Source: JAJDTT01 sp022827025 (lineage in GTDB: Bacteria; Acidobacteriota; UBA6911; RPQK01; JAJDTT01). Taken from it: a stretch of DNA of 64,000 bases. The notes under the pieces were generated by a model that saw nothing but the letters and a program-made list of their open reading frames with translations, was not told the DNA's origin and ran no database searches. Shown one piece after another: positions 7,585-16,396 of the stretch (within the stretch, counting starts at the first letter, position 1; each line of letters opens with the position of its first letter). The DNA lies in the NCBI GenBank assembly GCA_965203535.1, contig OZ241897.1:4402001-4466000 (forward strand), in the 5' to 3' direction. Position numbers and translations under genes: made by a program.

Positions 7585-9249
7585 ATGATTCGATTCATGC
7601 CTGGATTCGGTTTCCTGCTTTCGGCGCTGATTCTGGTTGTTCCCGCGGCCGGATGGGTGCGGGCGCAGGACGGGCCCACCGGGGCGGACTGGCCCCACTA
7701 TGGAGGGAGCTACCAATTCTGGCGTTACAGCTCCCTGGACCAGGTGAATCGGAAGACGGTGAAGAAGCTGGTTCCGGTCTGGGCCTTCCAGACCGGCATC
7801 GTGGATGGCGGACTTCAGGCCACTCCCATCGTTCTGGACGGCGTCATGTATCTGACCTCCTCCTGGAACCGGGTCTTCGCCATCGACGCCGTCACCGGCG
7901 AGGAGATCTGGCACTACTACTACGAGAACCCCCGGCAGGTCGGAATCATCTACAGCCCCTGGAACCGGGGCGTCGCGGTCTCGGGTCCGCGGGTGTTCAT
8001 GGGCACCCTCGACAATTATGTCGTGGCCCTGGACCGGAAGACGGGACGCGAGTTGTGGAAGGTCAACGTCGAGGATCTGCGGCAGTGCGGCTGCAACATC
8101 ACCGGGGCGCCGCTGGTGGTGAAGGACAAGGTGATTGTCGGCGTCACCGGGGGGGACTCGGCTCACCGCGGCTACCTGACCGCCTTCGACGCGGCCACCG
8201 GGCGGCTGGCGTGGCGTTTCTACACCATCCCCGGTCCGGGAGAGAAGGGCCACGAGACCTGGGAGGGGGACAGCTGGAAGTACGGCGGCGGAGCGACCTG
8301 GATGACCGGTTCCTACGATCCCCATCTGGACCTCCTCTACTGGGGAGTGGGTAATCCGGCGGCCGACTTCTACGGGGGAGACCGCCGGGGGAGCAACCTG
8401 TACACCGACTCCGTCATCGCCCTGGATCCGGACACGGGAGAGCTCAAGTGGTATCACCAGCAGATCCCCCACGACGTGTGGGACTGGGATTCGGCCTACG
8501 AGTGCGTGCTCCTGGATCTGAGGGTGAATGGAAGAGACCGGAAGCTCCTCTTGAACACCAACAAAGGGGGCTACACCTACGTGGTGGATCGGACCACGGG
8601 AGAGTTCATCTCAGCCTGGCCGGTCGTGGACAATCTGAATTGGATCGAAGGTGTGGGGCCCAACGGTGAGTTGATCGGCCGCAACGAGCCGGTTCTGGAC
8701 AAGGCCAAGCTGATCTGCCCGTCCATCGGCGGCGGCCGGCAGTGGAACCAGGGCGCCTATTCTCCCCGCACCGGGTGGTACTACACGACCGGCATCGAAT
8801 GGTGCCAGGAGGTGACGGCCCGGGAGGAGGAGCCCCAGGAGGGGATGAACTTCTTCGGAGGTGTCTTCAAATTGAAGGAGGCGCCGGGCGTCGACCATCA
8901 CGGACACCTGGACGCCTACGATCCGCTGACGGGAAAGAAACATTGGAGCTACCGGTCGCCGTATCCCTTTCTGGCCTCACAATTGGCGACGGCTGGTGAT
9001 CTGGTGTTCAGCGGTGACGCGGAAGGTCTTTTCTTCGCTCTGGATGCCTTGACGGGACGGAAGCTTTGGGGCTTTCAGACCGGCTCCGGGCACCGGGGCT
9101 CGGCCATCACCTACTCGGTGGCGGGACGCCAGTATATCGCCACCCCGTCCGGCTGGGGATCGGCGGTGGCCGGTCTCATGCCCCAACTCTGGCCCGAGAC
9201 GGAGGATTTTCGGGCCGGCTCCACGCTCTTCGTCTTTGCGCTGCCTTGA
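7585..9249 (+). CDS. Secreted PQQ-dependent dehydrogenase-type quinoprotein
   Basis: A 554-residue protein with a clean signal peptide (residues 1-27, ending VRAQ) and an eight-bladed beta-propeller of the quinoprotein alcohol/sugar dehydrogenase family. Characteristic tryptophan-docking motifs (AFDAATGRLAW, ALDPDTGELKW, ALDALTGRKLWGF) recur. GNPAADFYGGDRRG and WDWD carry the expected calcium-ligand Asn and catalytic Asp. The vicinal Cys-Cys of methanol dehydrogenases is replaced by CGC, and there is no fused cytochrome c domain, so electrons must leave through a separate carrier. The frame stays open for 870 bases upstream as an antisense shadow of the SDR gene. The start at 7585 is chosen from the signal peptide and promoter. 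PQQ synthesis genes are not in the window. Confidence 0.87.
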   Translation: MIRFMPGFGFLLSALILVVPAAGWVRAQDGPTGADWPHYGGSYQFWRYSSLDQVNRKTVKKLVPVWAFQTGIVDGGLQATPIVLDGVMYLTSSWNRVFAIDAVTGEEIWHYYYENPRQVGIIYSPWNRGVAVSGPRVFMGTLDNYVVALDRKTGRELWKVNVEDLRQCGCNITGAPLVVKDKVIVGVTGGDSAHRGYLTAFDAATGRLAWRFYTIPGPGEKGHETWEGDSWKYGGGATWMTGSYDPHLDLLYWGVGNPAADFYGGDRRGSNLYTDSVIALDPDTGELKWYHQQIPHDVWDWDSAYECVLLDLRVNGRDRKLLLNTNKGGYTYVVDRTTGEFISAWPVVDNLNWIEGVGPNGELIGRNEPVLDKAKLICPSIGGGRQWNQGAYSPRTGWYYTTGIEWCQEVTAREEEPQEGMNFFGGVFKLKEAPGVDHHGHLDAYDPLTGKKHWSYRSPYPFLASQLATAGDLVFSGDAEGLFFALDALTGRKLWGFQTGSGHRGSAITYSVAGRQYIATPSGWGSAVAGLMPQLWPETEDFRAGSTLFVFALP

Positions 9250-10005
9250 GGAGGGGCGATTTCCAGTCGCCCTGTCTTGCTCTTCTTCTCTCTTACCGTG
9301 CGATTTGGCAGCCGGAAAGCGTACAGGGGGGACTGCCGCCCATAAGCGCTAAGTTGATTGATGGACCGGAAAGTCGAGACCGCCAGATCCGGTCAATTCG
9401 CCGGGAAAACCGGAAGCGGGGGTAGGAAAACCCCCACTTCTTAGAAAACATGGGGCACCCGGAGGGGGGACATTCTTGTCCCCCTCTTCGCCGCGGTTGC
9501 TTTCGCTGGGCCCCGGTGGGGCCGGAGTTGGGCGGATAGGAGGGGGGACTTTCAGTCCCCCCGTGAGAGTGGGGGTAGGAAAACCCCCACTCCTTTTCTC
9601 GCAGGATTTCGCCGGACCGGGGCCGGTGGGGGAGCTTCTGAGAAAACTTGGCCCCCCCCGGAGGGGGACATTCTTGCCCCCCTCTTCGCCGCGGTTGCCT
9701 TCGCTGGGCTCCGGCGGGGCCGGAGTTGGGCGGATAGGAGGGGGGACTTTCAGTCCCCCCGAGGGAGTGGGGGTAGGAAAACCCCCACTCCTTTTCTCGC
9801 AGGATTTCGCCGGACCGGGGCCGGTGGGGGAACTCCTAAAGGAGGGACTTTCCTGTCCCCCCGTCCCCAGAGCCGGTCAGGCATACAGGTTAGCGCTTAT
9901 GGGACTGCCGCCCCCCAACCCCCCCGGGTCGGCGATTGGAAATCGCCTCCGGCGGCGGCTGGAAACCGCCGCTCCTTCGGCGACAGGGATGTCGCCGCTC
10001 CTCCA
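9250..10005. repeat. Hairpin-rich intergenic block related to the 156-bp repeat (inverted, 198-bp period)
   Basis: No gene. After a short hairpin at 9254-9272, from about 9419 to 9850 the 156-bp repeat motifs recur in reverse orientation. Two copies are spaced 198 bp apart (for example AGGGGGGACT at 9541 and 9739), each carrying an extra segment of about 42 bp that is also seen once near 5331-5362. Three further short hairpins follow at 9931-9947, 9952-9972 and 9979-9996, with different stems but similar GGAAA-like or GGGA loops. Confidence 0.85.
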
Positions 10006-12228
10006 TCAAAGGAGGTCGAAGCGGTCCAGGGTCATCACTTTGGTCCAGGCGGCGATGAAGTCGTGGACGAACTCTTCCTTCGCGTCGTCCGCCGCGTAGT
10101 GCTCGGAGACGGCGCGCAGCTCGGAGTTGGAACCGAAGATCAGGTCAGCCGGAGTCGCCGTCCATTTGAGATCGCCCGTGGCGCGATCACGACCCTCGTA
10201 GATTCCCGCGGTGGATGACTTGGCCCAATTGGTGGACATGTCGACCAGGTTGACGAAGAAGTCGTTGCTCAGTGTGCCGGGACGATCCGTGAACACGCCG
10301 TGAGCGGAACCGTCCGAATTGGCGTCCATGACTCGCATGCCGCCCACGAGCACCGTCATTTCAGAGACCGTCAGGTTCAGCAGCGCCGCCTTCTCCACCA
10401 GTTTCTCCACCGGGGATCGGGTGTTGCCGCCGGCGAAGTAGTTGCGGAACCCGTCCGCGGTGGGCTCGAGCAGGGCAAAGGAGTCCACGTCGGTCTGTTC
10501 CTGCGAGGCGTCCGTTCGGCCGGGCGTGAAGGGCACCTTCACGTCCAAGCCCGCTCTCGAAGCCGCCTGCTCGATGGCCGCGGCGCCGCCGAGAACCACC
10601 AGGTCCGCCAGGGAGACCTGTTTGCCGCCGGACTGCGCGGCGTTGAACCCCTGGCGGATTCCCTCCAGGGTCTTCAACACGCGGCCCAGTTCAGCCGGAT
10701 CGTTGGCGGCCCATTCCTTCTGCGGCGACAGGCGGATCCGCGCTCCGTTGGCGCCGCCGCGCATGTCGGTCCCGCGGTACGTGGATGCCGACGCCCAGGC
10801 GGCCCTGACCAATTCGGCGGTGGACAAGCCCGAGCCCAGAACCTTGGCCTTCAGCGCGGCCGCGTCCTCGGAATCGATCAGCGTGTGATCGACTGCGGGA
10901 ATCGGGTCCTGCCATACGAATTCCCGGTCAGGGGCCAGATCGCCGAGGTAACGCGATCTCGGACCCAGGTCGCGGTGAATCAGCTTGAACCACGCCCGGG
11001 CGAAGGCGTCTTCGAACTCTTTCGGGTTCTTGAGCCAGCGCGAAGTGATCTCGCGATAGGACGGGTCGACTTTCAGAGCCAGGTCGGTGGTGAGCATCAT
11101 CGGCGCATGCCGTTTGGACGGATCGTGGGCGTCCGGGACCAGGTTCGACGCGGCGCCGCCGGCAGGCTTCCACTGGATGGCGCCACCGGGGCTCCGAGTC
11201 TGCTCCCACTCGAAGCCGTACAGGTTCTTGAGGAACTCGTGAGTCCATTCCGCCGGACGACTCGTCCACGCCCCTTCCAGGCCGCTGGTAATGGTGTCCG
11301 AGCGATTACCCTTGCCATACTTGTTTTTCCAGCCGAAACCTTGGGCTTCGATATCTCCGCCCTCCGGCTCGACACCGACGTACTTGGACGGATCAGCGGC
11401 GCCATGGGCCTTGCCGAAGGTATGACCACCGGCAATCAGCGCCACCGTCTCTTCGTCGTTCATTCCCATGCGGCCGAAAGCCTCGCGTATGGCGTGAGCG
11501 GCCGCCTGCGGATCGGGATTGCCGCCGGGGCCCTGGGGATTGACGTAAATCAGGCCCATCTGCGACGCGCCGAAAGGATGATGCAGTTCTCCCTGTTCGT
11601 TGCGCCGGTCGGCCGCGAGCCACTCGCCCTCAGGTCCCCAGTTCACTTCTTCGGCTTCCCAGGCATCCATCCGGCCACCGGCGAAACCCAGGGTCTTGAA
11701 GCCCATGGACTCCATGGCGACGTCGCCCGCGAGGACCAGCAGGTCGGCCCAGGAGATCTTGCGGCCATACTTCTGCTTGATCGGCCAGAGCAATCGCGTC
11801 GCTTTTTCCAGGTTTGCGTTATCGGGCCAACTGTTGAGAGGCGCGAAGCGTTGCAGGCCGCCGTCGGCCCCGCCCCGCCCGTCGAGGGTTCGATAGGTGC
11901 CCGCGCTGTGCCAGGCCATGCGAATGAAAAACGGCCCGTAGTGGCCGTAGTCCGGCGGCCACCAGTCTTGGGGAGTCGTCATCAGCTTCGTGAGATCCGC
12001 CTTCAACGCATGCAGGTCGAGACTTTCGAACTCCTGTCGATAGTCGAAGTCTTTCCCGACGGGACCGGATTCCCGGGCCCCCAGGCGCAGTGGCTCCAGG
12101 CTCAACCGGTTGGGCCACCAGTATTCATTGTCCGGTGCAGTGTCCTTGGCGCCTGCCAGGCTGATCGGCACAATTGGACAGATCCCGATCGTCAGCAGCG
12201 CAATTACGGCCATGGTTCGTCTAAGCAT
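10006..12228 (-). CDS. katG: Catalase-peroxidase, exported form
   Basis: A 740-residue two-domain KatG. The active N-terminal domain has distal Arg103, Trp106 and His107 (RMAWH), Tyr228 (GLIYVN) and Met254 for the Met-Tyr-Trp cross-link, and proximal His269 (AGGHTFGK). The C-terminal domain is the usual haem-free duplicate. It removes hydrogen peroxide and also has peroxidase activity. The protein begins with a hydrophobic signal peptide (about residues 1-27, through ISLAGA) before the conserved start, which points to the periplasm, as in KatP-type enzymes. The start at 12228 has AGGAGA about 9 bases upstream; the frame extends another 22 codons without support. It is divergent from a cytochrome c gene. 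No OxyR-like gene is nearby. Confidence 0.93.
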   Translation of the reverse strand: MLRRTMAVIALLTIGICPIVPISLAGAKDTAPDNEYWWPNRLSLEPLRLGARESGPVGKDFDYRQEFESLDLHALKADLTKLMTTPQDWWPPDYGHYGPFFIRMAWHSAGTYRTLDGRGGADGGLQRFAPLNSWPDNANLEKATRLLWPIKQKYGRKISWADLLVLAGDVAMESMGFKTLGFAGGRMDAWEAEEVNWGPEGEWLAADRRNEQGELHHPFGASQMGLIYVNPQGPGGNPDPQAAAHAIREAFGRMGMNDEETVALIAGGHTFGKAHGAADPSKYVGVEPEGGDIEAQGFGWKNKYGKGNRSDTITSGLEGAWTSRPAEWTHEFLKNLYGFEWEQTRSPGGAIQWKPAGGAASNLVPDAHDPSKRHAPMMLTTDLALKVDPSYREITSRWLKNPKEFEDAFARAWFKLIHRDLGPRSRYLGDLAPDREFVWQDPIPAVDHTLIDSEDAAALKAKVLGSGLSTAELVRAAWASASTYRGTDMRGGANGARIRLSPQKEWAANDPAELGRVLKTLEGIRQGFNAAQSGGKQVSLADLVVLGGAAAIEQAASRAGLDVKVPFTPGRTDASQEQTDVDSFALLEPTADGFRNYFAGGNTRSPVEKLVEKAALLNLTVSEMTVLVGGMRVMDANSDGSAHGVFTDRPGTLSNDFFVNLVDMSTNWAKSSTAGIYEGRDRATGDLKWTATPADLIFGSNSELRAVSEHYAADDAKEEFVHDFIAAWTKVMTLDRFDLL

Positions 12229-12538
12229 CTGCGTCGTCTCCTGTAAATGATTCGCTGTGATTTGACCTCCTCGCCAAGTGGAGGCCAGTACCAATTCCGG
12301 AATCCGCTGCTCCGTTTCTCTTCATTCCTGCTAGCGATTCCTGACGGAATTTTACCACGAAGCCGCTTCGCGTACCGCCCGTTGAAGAACCTCTGCAACG
12401 CCCGTTCGCTATGGCTCGCCGGGGCCTGCGAAACCCTTGACGCCGCGGTGGTTGCCACGTACGGTTGGTCCGCGCCCGTCTCTGACGGCCACGCCCGAAC
12501 TTGAGATATCTTTGACGATCCTCATCTGAGAACGACCC

Positions 12539-13324
12539 ATGATCTGGTTGCTTCTGGTACTGGCGCAGAGTTCCCCTGATCCGGACCTGGTTTCCCGGGG
12601 CGAGGTGGTCTTCGCCCAGAGTTGCGCCACCGGGTACTGCCATGGTTCCGCCGGGACGGCGGGCCGGGGGCCTCGGCTTCGAGGCACCGGGCTCAGCCGC
12701 GATCGGATTCTGGAAGCCACCCGCGACGGGATCCCCCGTTCGGCCATGCCGGGCTGGGAAGGGAAGTTGAGCGGGACGGACCTGTCGGCGGTGGTGGAGT
12801 ACGTGTGGAGTCTGGCCATGGACACTCGTGAACCGCCGGCGGACGAGTCCATGCCTCCCGGAACCGGTCCGGCGGTATTCGTTGGATTCGACGGGCCGGA
12901 GCACGTGTCCCGCGGGCGGGACCTGTTCTTCGATGCGACGCGGGAAGCTCGTTGCGGAACCTGTCACGAGGCGGGCGGCCGAGGCATTCCCGTCGGTCCC
13001 GACCTGCTGGCTCTGGGGGATGGGCTGCAGGCCAGCCTGGTGGGGAAGACCCGAAGCCGCCGTTCCAGTCACGTCCTGCGGGCCCGGCTCGCGGACGGCC
13101 AGAACTTCGCCGCTCTGAGAGTCGCTCAGGAGGAAGACCGGGTCCAGCTCTTTGACCTCACGACGATTCCTCCCGTCTTGCGAACGTTCCTGTCGGACGA
13201 GATCCAGTCCTTGGCCGAGGATGGGAGTTGGGAGCATCGGACCGTCTCCGCCGAGTACAGCGACGACGAATTGAGAGCCATCGTCAAATACCTGGACTGG
13301 CTCAATACCCGCAAGTCCGAATAG
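12539..13324 (+). CDS. Secreted diheme cytochrome c with an atypical CX4CH first haem site
   Basis: A 261-residue exported protein with a very short signal peptide (about residues 1-10). The first haem motif is CATGYCH (residues 29-35), which is CX4CH rather than CXXCH; SAMPGW downstream supplies a likely axial Met. The second domain has a normal CGTCH motif but no obvious Met ligand in its last 100 residues. It probably passes electrons in the periplasm and could serve the quinoprotein or the exported KatG, which is divergently transcribed 310 bp away; that partnership is inference. The 310-bp divergent region (12229-12538) shows no hairpin or repeat. Widened haem motifs occur naturally, so this need not be an error. 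Confidence 0.8.
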   Translation: MIWLLLVLAQSSPDPDLVSRGEVVFAQSCATGYCHGSAGTAGRGPRLRGTGLSRDRILEATRDGIPRSAMPGWEGKLSGTDLSAVVEYVWSLAMDTREPPADESMPPGTGPAVFVGFDGPEHVSRGRDLFFDATREARCGTCHEAGGRGIPVGPDLLALGDGLQASLVGKTRSRRSSHVLRARLADGQNFAALRVAQEEDRVQLFDLTTIPPVLRTFLSDEIQSLAEDGSWEHRTVSAEYSDDELRAIVKYLDWLNTRKSE

Positions 13325-13423
13325 CGGTCTGCCTGCTTGCTCCCCAAGGGGCGAAGTGTGGGGCGAACCAGATCCTCTCCTCGCCCATTCGATCCGTATT
13401 GGGAGAATTCTCGAGGTGGATCG

Positions 13424-13624
13424 TCACTTGACGCGGCGAAGAAACGTCCGGCCCTGAACTTGCGTCAACTCGGTCCGGTAGTGCCGAATCTGTTGCAGGA
13501 GTTCGTCCCGGCGGATCTCAAGACGGTCCAGGTCACTTTGGATATTCTCCAACTCCGCTTCGAGGATGCAGAGTTGGAGTTGGAGAGGTAATGCCGCTTC
13601 CGGGCCCGGGGTCTTGTGACTCAT
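13424..13624 (-). CDS. Small coiled-coil protein coupled to the VWA gene
   Basis: A 66-residue protein, mostly one amphipathic helix (about residues 15-55) with heptad-like leucines and charged pairs. Its ATG overlaps the TGA of the VWA gene in an ATGA junction, which implies translational coupling and is the main reason to accept so short a gene. No signal peptide. Function unknown; it may bind a protein of the same operon. Confidence 0.6.
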   Translation of the reverse strand: MSHKTPGPEAALPLQLQLCILEAELENIQSDLDRLEIRRDELLQQIRHYRTELTQVQGRTFLRRVK

Positions 13625-14544
13625 GGATTCGATTCGGCAGCATAATACCCCTCACGGTGTCTGACTTTCAACCCGGAGCGAGCCAGCGAAACCCGTATCT
13701 TGCGGAACGATCCGTCGGTTTCGGAGTTGGAGGAAACATAGCCGAGGCTGTACTGGTTTCCCAAGTCCCGGCGGATGCCGTTGAAGGCCTGGCGGAGGCG
13801 TTTCAGGTTGGCCTTGGAGTTGACGAAGCGGCCCCCGGTGGCGCGGGCGAAGCTCTTCAACTTGTCGAAATCGGCGTCAAAACCGGAACTCTTCACGCCG
13901 ATTCCGTAGATCACCACGTCGTGGGATTGCGCTGCCCGAATCGCCCGTTCCCAGGATACGGCGCTCCGGGTGTCGGCGCCGTCGGAGAGCACCAGCAGGA
14001 TTCGGAGGCCGTCCCGGTGCCGCAACAGGTCCCTCACCGTCACCCAGATGGCGTCGTAGAGCCGGGTGGCGCCTTCGGCACGAACCTCCATGATGGCCTC
14101 TGCGAGCTTCGATGGATCGGTGCTGAAATCGTGGAGGAGCCGGACGTCGCTGTCGAACTGGACCACCGCTCCCGACTCCCCCTGCCGGGTCAGGATCTGG
14201 CCGAAGAATTCGATGGCCGCCTGCTGCTCGAACGCCAACTTGTCCTTGACGCTGGCGCTGGAATCCATGACCAGCGCGACGGACAGGGACCGTTCCGTCC
14301 GGGCCTGCTCTCGATGGAAGAAGAGAAGCTCCTGACGGACTCCGTCTTCGTAGACCTGGAAGTCGTGCCGGGTCAGGTCCTCCACGTATCGTCCCCGCCG
14401 GTCCCGGACGATGCAGGAGACGTCCACCACATCGACCTTGGCCCGAAAGGACGGGCGCTGCTGCCCGGCCGCGGTCCAGAAGCCGGTGAGGACCAGGGCC
14501 GTTCCAATGACGATGGAAACCGACCGCCTGATCCGGTCCTTCAC
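13621..14544 (-). CDS. VWFA-related acidobacterial-type secreted protein
   Basis: A 307-residue protein with a signal peptide (about residues 1-27), a beta-rich entry segment typical of the VWFA-related acidobacterial family (VDVVDVSCIVRDRRG, DFQVYEDGVRQ) and a von Willebrand A domain. The metal-ion-dependent adhesion site has DSSAS (residues 94-98), a Thr in the middle loop (GATRL) and SDGAD. Such proteins bind protein ligands through a divalent cation outside the inner membrane. ATGA overlaps at both ends (with the DUF1189 gene upstream and the coiled-coil gene downstream) make a tight three-gene operon. The family is one of the best lineage clues in the window. Confidence 0.87.
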   Translation of the reverse strand: MKDRIRRSVSIVIGTALVLTGFWTAAGQQRPSFRAKVDVVDVSCIVRDRRGRYVEDLTRHDFQVYEDGVRQELLFFHREQARTERSLSVALVMDSSASVKDKLAFEQQAAIEFFGQILTRQGESGAVVQFDSDVRLLHDFSTDPSKLAEAIMEVRAEGATRLYDAIWVTVRDLLRHRDGLRILLVLSDGADTRSAVSWERAIRAAQSHDVVIYGIGVKSSGFDADFDKLKSFARATGGRFVNSKANLKRLRQAFNGIRRDLGNQYSLGYVSSNSETDGSFRKIRVSLARSGLKVRHREGYYAAESNP

Positions 14545-15317
14545 CGGTCCGCCTTCTCCGCCATGATTCTGCTGGTCGCCATATAAGTGTAGATGCCCGT
14601 GGTTGCCAGAGAGATCACTTCCAGATAGTCGATGGACAGACCGGTCAGGGTCACCGCCGTTTCAATCGCTACGGCGGGCGTCAGGCTGTAGACGGCGATA
14701 GCCAGATAGGCGGGATAAGGAAACTTCACCTGGTAGCGGGTCGTCACCGAGAGGGCAAGCAGCGTGAACAGCAAGGCCAGAACCAGCTTGATGGAGAAGG
14801 TGAAGATCAGAACCAGGGAGTACGCGGTTGGGAAATAAACCCATTTCATGATTTCGAGCCAGTTCCGGATCAGTTCCGGAGTGACTTCAAACGAGCCGAA
14901 ATCTGTCCAGGGAAAGGTTTCCAGCCTCTGGTTCCGGCGCAGCACGAGGGCGTCTTCAGTAAAGAGAAGCAGCGGCTCCGGGAAACTGGCCAAGTCCTGG
15001 CGGCTTCCCGTGGTGTCGAAGATCAGGGTCACGGGTTCCCGGCCGGAGTAGGTCTGGATCAGCGGCTGGTCCGCCTCGACACGGAGCCGGCCCTCGCTCA
15101 CCTGCATGGGAGGGACGTTCTCCTGGAGCCAGGTTCCGAATTCCCGAAACTCCGGTCCGAAGTGGAATGCGTAGGCCAGAGTCACGATCAAGGAGGCGTG
15201 GGCGCAGAGATAAAGCAGATAGCGCAGGGTCTGCCGGAGAGACTGCGCCAGAATCGTCTTGTAGAACGGGAATTCAGTGATGGCCCAGTAGAACTGGTGG
15301 TAGAAGGTGGTCCGCAT
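14541..15317 (-). CDS. DUF1189-like integral membrane protein
   Basis: A 258-residue membrane protein. One helix lies near residues 30-52, a soluble beta-rich segment spans about 60-155, and three or four helices cover about 160-255. The arrangement and the opening FYxQFYWAITEFPFYK fit the DUF1189 family of unknown function. It is the first gene of the operon with the VWA and coiled-coil genes (4-bp overlap with the VWA start). A role in the envelope is likely; nothing more specific can be said. Confidence 0.7.
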   Translation of the reverse strand: MRTTFYHQFYWAITEFPFYKTILAQSLRQTLRYLLYLCAHASLIVTLAYAFHFGPEFREFGTWLQENVPPMQVSEGRLRVEADQPLIQTYSGREPVTLIFDTTGSRQDLASFPEPLLLFTEDALVLRRNQRLETFPWTDFGSFEVTPELIRNWLEIMKWVYFPTAYSLVLIFTFSIKLVLALLFTLLALSVTTRYQVKFPYPAYLAIAVYSLTPAVAIETAVTLTGLSIDYLEVISLATTGIYTYMATSRIMAEKADR

Positions 15318-15382
15318 GGCTCAGGAAAGAGCGAACCGGCGGTCGAGTTTTTCACTCACCGTCCATCTCCCGCTCCCTCGCG

Positions 15383-16090
15383 TCAGCCGCCCTGGTAGTA
15401 GAGGAATCGATTGCACGTCTCACAGGTCAATATCTTCAGACCGGATTTGACCTCGGTGAAGAGCTGGGGACGAAGCCTCACGTTGCAGGCCTGGCACGAC
15501 TTTCCGGAGACCTGGGCCAGGGCCTGCCCGTTGTTGACCGAGGCGATCCGGCGGTACTGTTCGAGCAAGGGTTCGGGCAGGTCCCGTTCCAGCCGGTTTC
15601 TCTCCCGCTCGAAACCGGCCATGTTCGTCTCGGAACTGGCCGCGAAGGTCTCCAGCTCCTTCTGCCGGGACGACACCTCGGAGGCCCGTTCCTCGGCCTG
15701 CCGGCGGGCATCCCGAGTCTGGTCTTCCAATTCGTCCATGGCCAGCATGATTTCGAGGATCTCATCCTCCTTGCCGGAAATCTGAGCCCGGACGCCTGCG
15801 ATCTCGTGGCGCATGGCCCGGTACTCCCGGTTGGTTTTGACGTCCATGAGCTGCTCCTGGTAGCGGGACAGCCTTTGTTGCAGCAACTCGACTTCACCCT
15901 CCAACCGGCGTTGGGTCCGGGCTTGCCGGCCGGCTTGCTCCCGGAGCTTTTCTACCGCGTCCCGACTCTTCCGGAGTGACTCGGCCTGACTCTCGATCTC
16001 GTCAGGAATGGACAAGACCCGCTGCCGCAACTCGACGATTCTGACGTCGACTTGCTGAAGCTGGATCAACCTCTGCAACTCTTCACTCAA
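15383..16090 (-). CDS. Coiled-coil plus C4 zinc-ribbon protein (CT398/CdsZ family)
   Basis: A 235-residue protein made of a long antiparallel coiled-coil hairpin (about residues 5-175) and a C-terminal zinc ribbon with CQAC and CETC pairs (about 195-225). This is the architecture of the CT398/CdsZ family, annotated in many phyla as 'zinc ribbon domain-containing protein, C4-type'. Members are proposed to bind nucleic acid or secretion-related partners, but the role in free-living bacteria is unsettled. It lies between the DUF1189 operon and the tRNA gene on the same strand. Confidence 0.83.
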   Translation of the reverse strand: MSEELQRLIQLQQVDVRIVELRQRVLSIPDEIESQAESLRKSRDAVEKLREQAGRQARTQRRLEGEVELLQQRLSRYQEQLMDVKTNREYRAMRHEIAGVRAQISGKEDEILEIMLAMDELEDQTRDARRQAEERASEVSSRQKELETFAASSETNMAGFERERNRLERDLPEPLLEQYRRIASVNNGQALAQVSGKSCQACNVRLRPQLFTEVKSGLKILTCETCNRFLYYQGG

Positions 16091-16139
16091 CGCATGCCTC
16101 CATGGGACGGTTCGGACCGGCAGCCGGCGTCGGTGGGTA

Positions 16140-16213
16140 TGGGCCCAGTAGGACTCGAACCTACGACCACCTGATTATGAGTCAGACGCTCTAACCGACT
16201 GAGCTATGGGCCC
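16140..16213 (-). tRNA. tRNA with CAU anticodon (tRNA-Ile2 or tRNA-Met)
   Basis: A 74-nt cloverleaf with perfect acceptor pairing (GGGCCCA/TGGGCCC), an A discriminator and anticodon loop CTCATAA. CCA is not encoded. CAU can be elongator Met or, after lysidine modification by TilS, Ile2 reading AUA. The acceptor stem carries C4-G69 and C5-G68, which are TilS identity pairs, so Ile2 is slightly favoured. A terminator lies just upstream, so it has its own promoter or is processed from read-through. Confidence 0.9.
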
Positions 16214-16217
16214 ATCG

Positions 16218-16244
16218 AAAAAAAAAGGGCGCTTCCCAGCGCCC
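16218..16244 (-). terminator. Rho-independent terminator after rpoD
   Basis: Read on the minus strand, GGGCGCT and AGCGCCC form a perfect 7-bp stem around a GGGA loop, followed by nine T residues. It follows the rpoD stop by about 150 bases and precedes the tRNA gene. Confidence 0.9.
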
Positions 16245-16396
16245 GTGTGAAACAGTTGCCGCGCCATTCGGACGGCGCCGCATCCCGGCCGAGGATCCTG
16301 TTCCCAGGCCGAGACTCGGTGGCGGCAACGAATTTGCCCGCCTGCCAGCCCCGTGTCCCCCGCCGCCCCAATGCGCCGGAAGTTCACGACGGACTC

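Noticed and set aside
5365..9850. Possible CRISPR array
   Set aside because: Units are far too long, whole units are repeated without unique spacers, and no cas gene is near.
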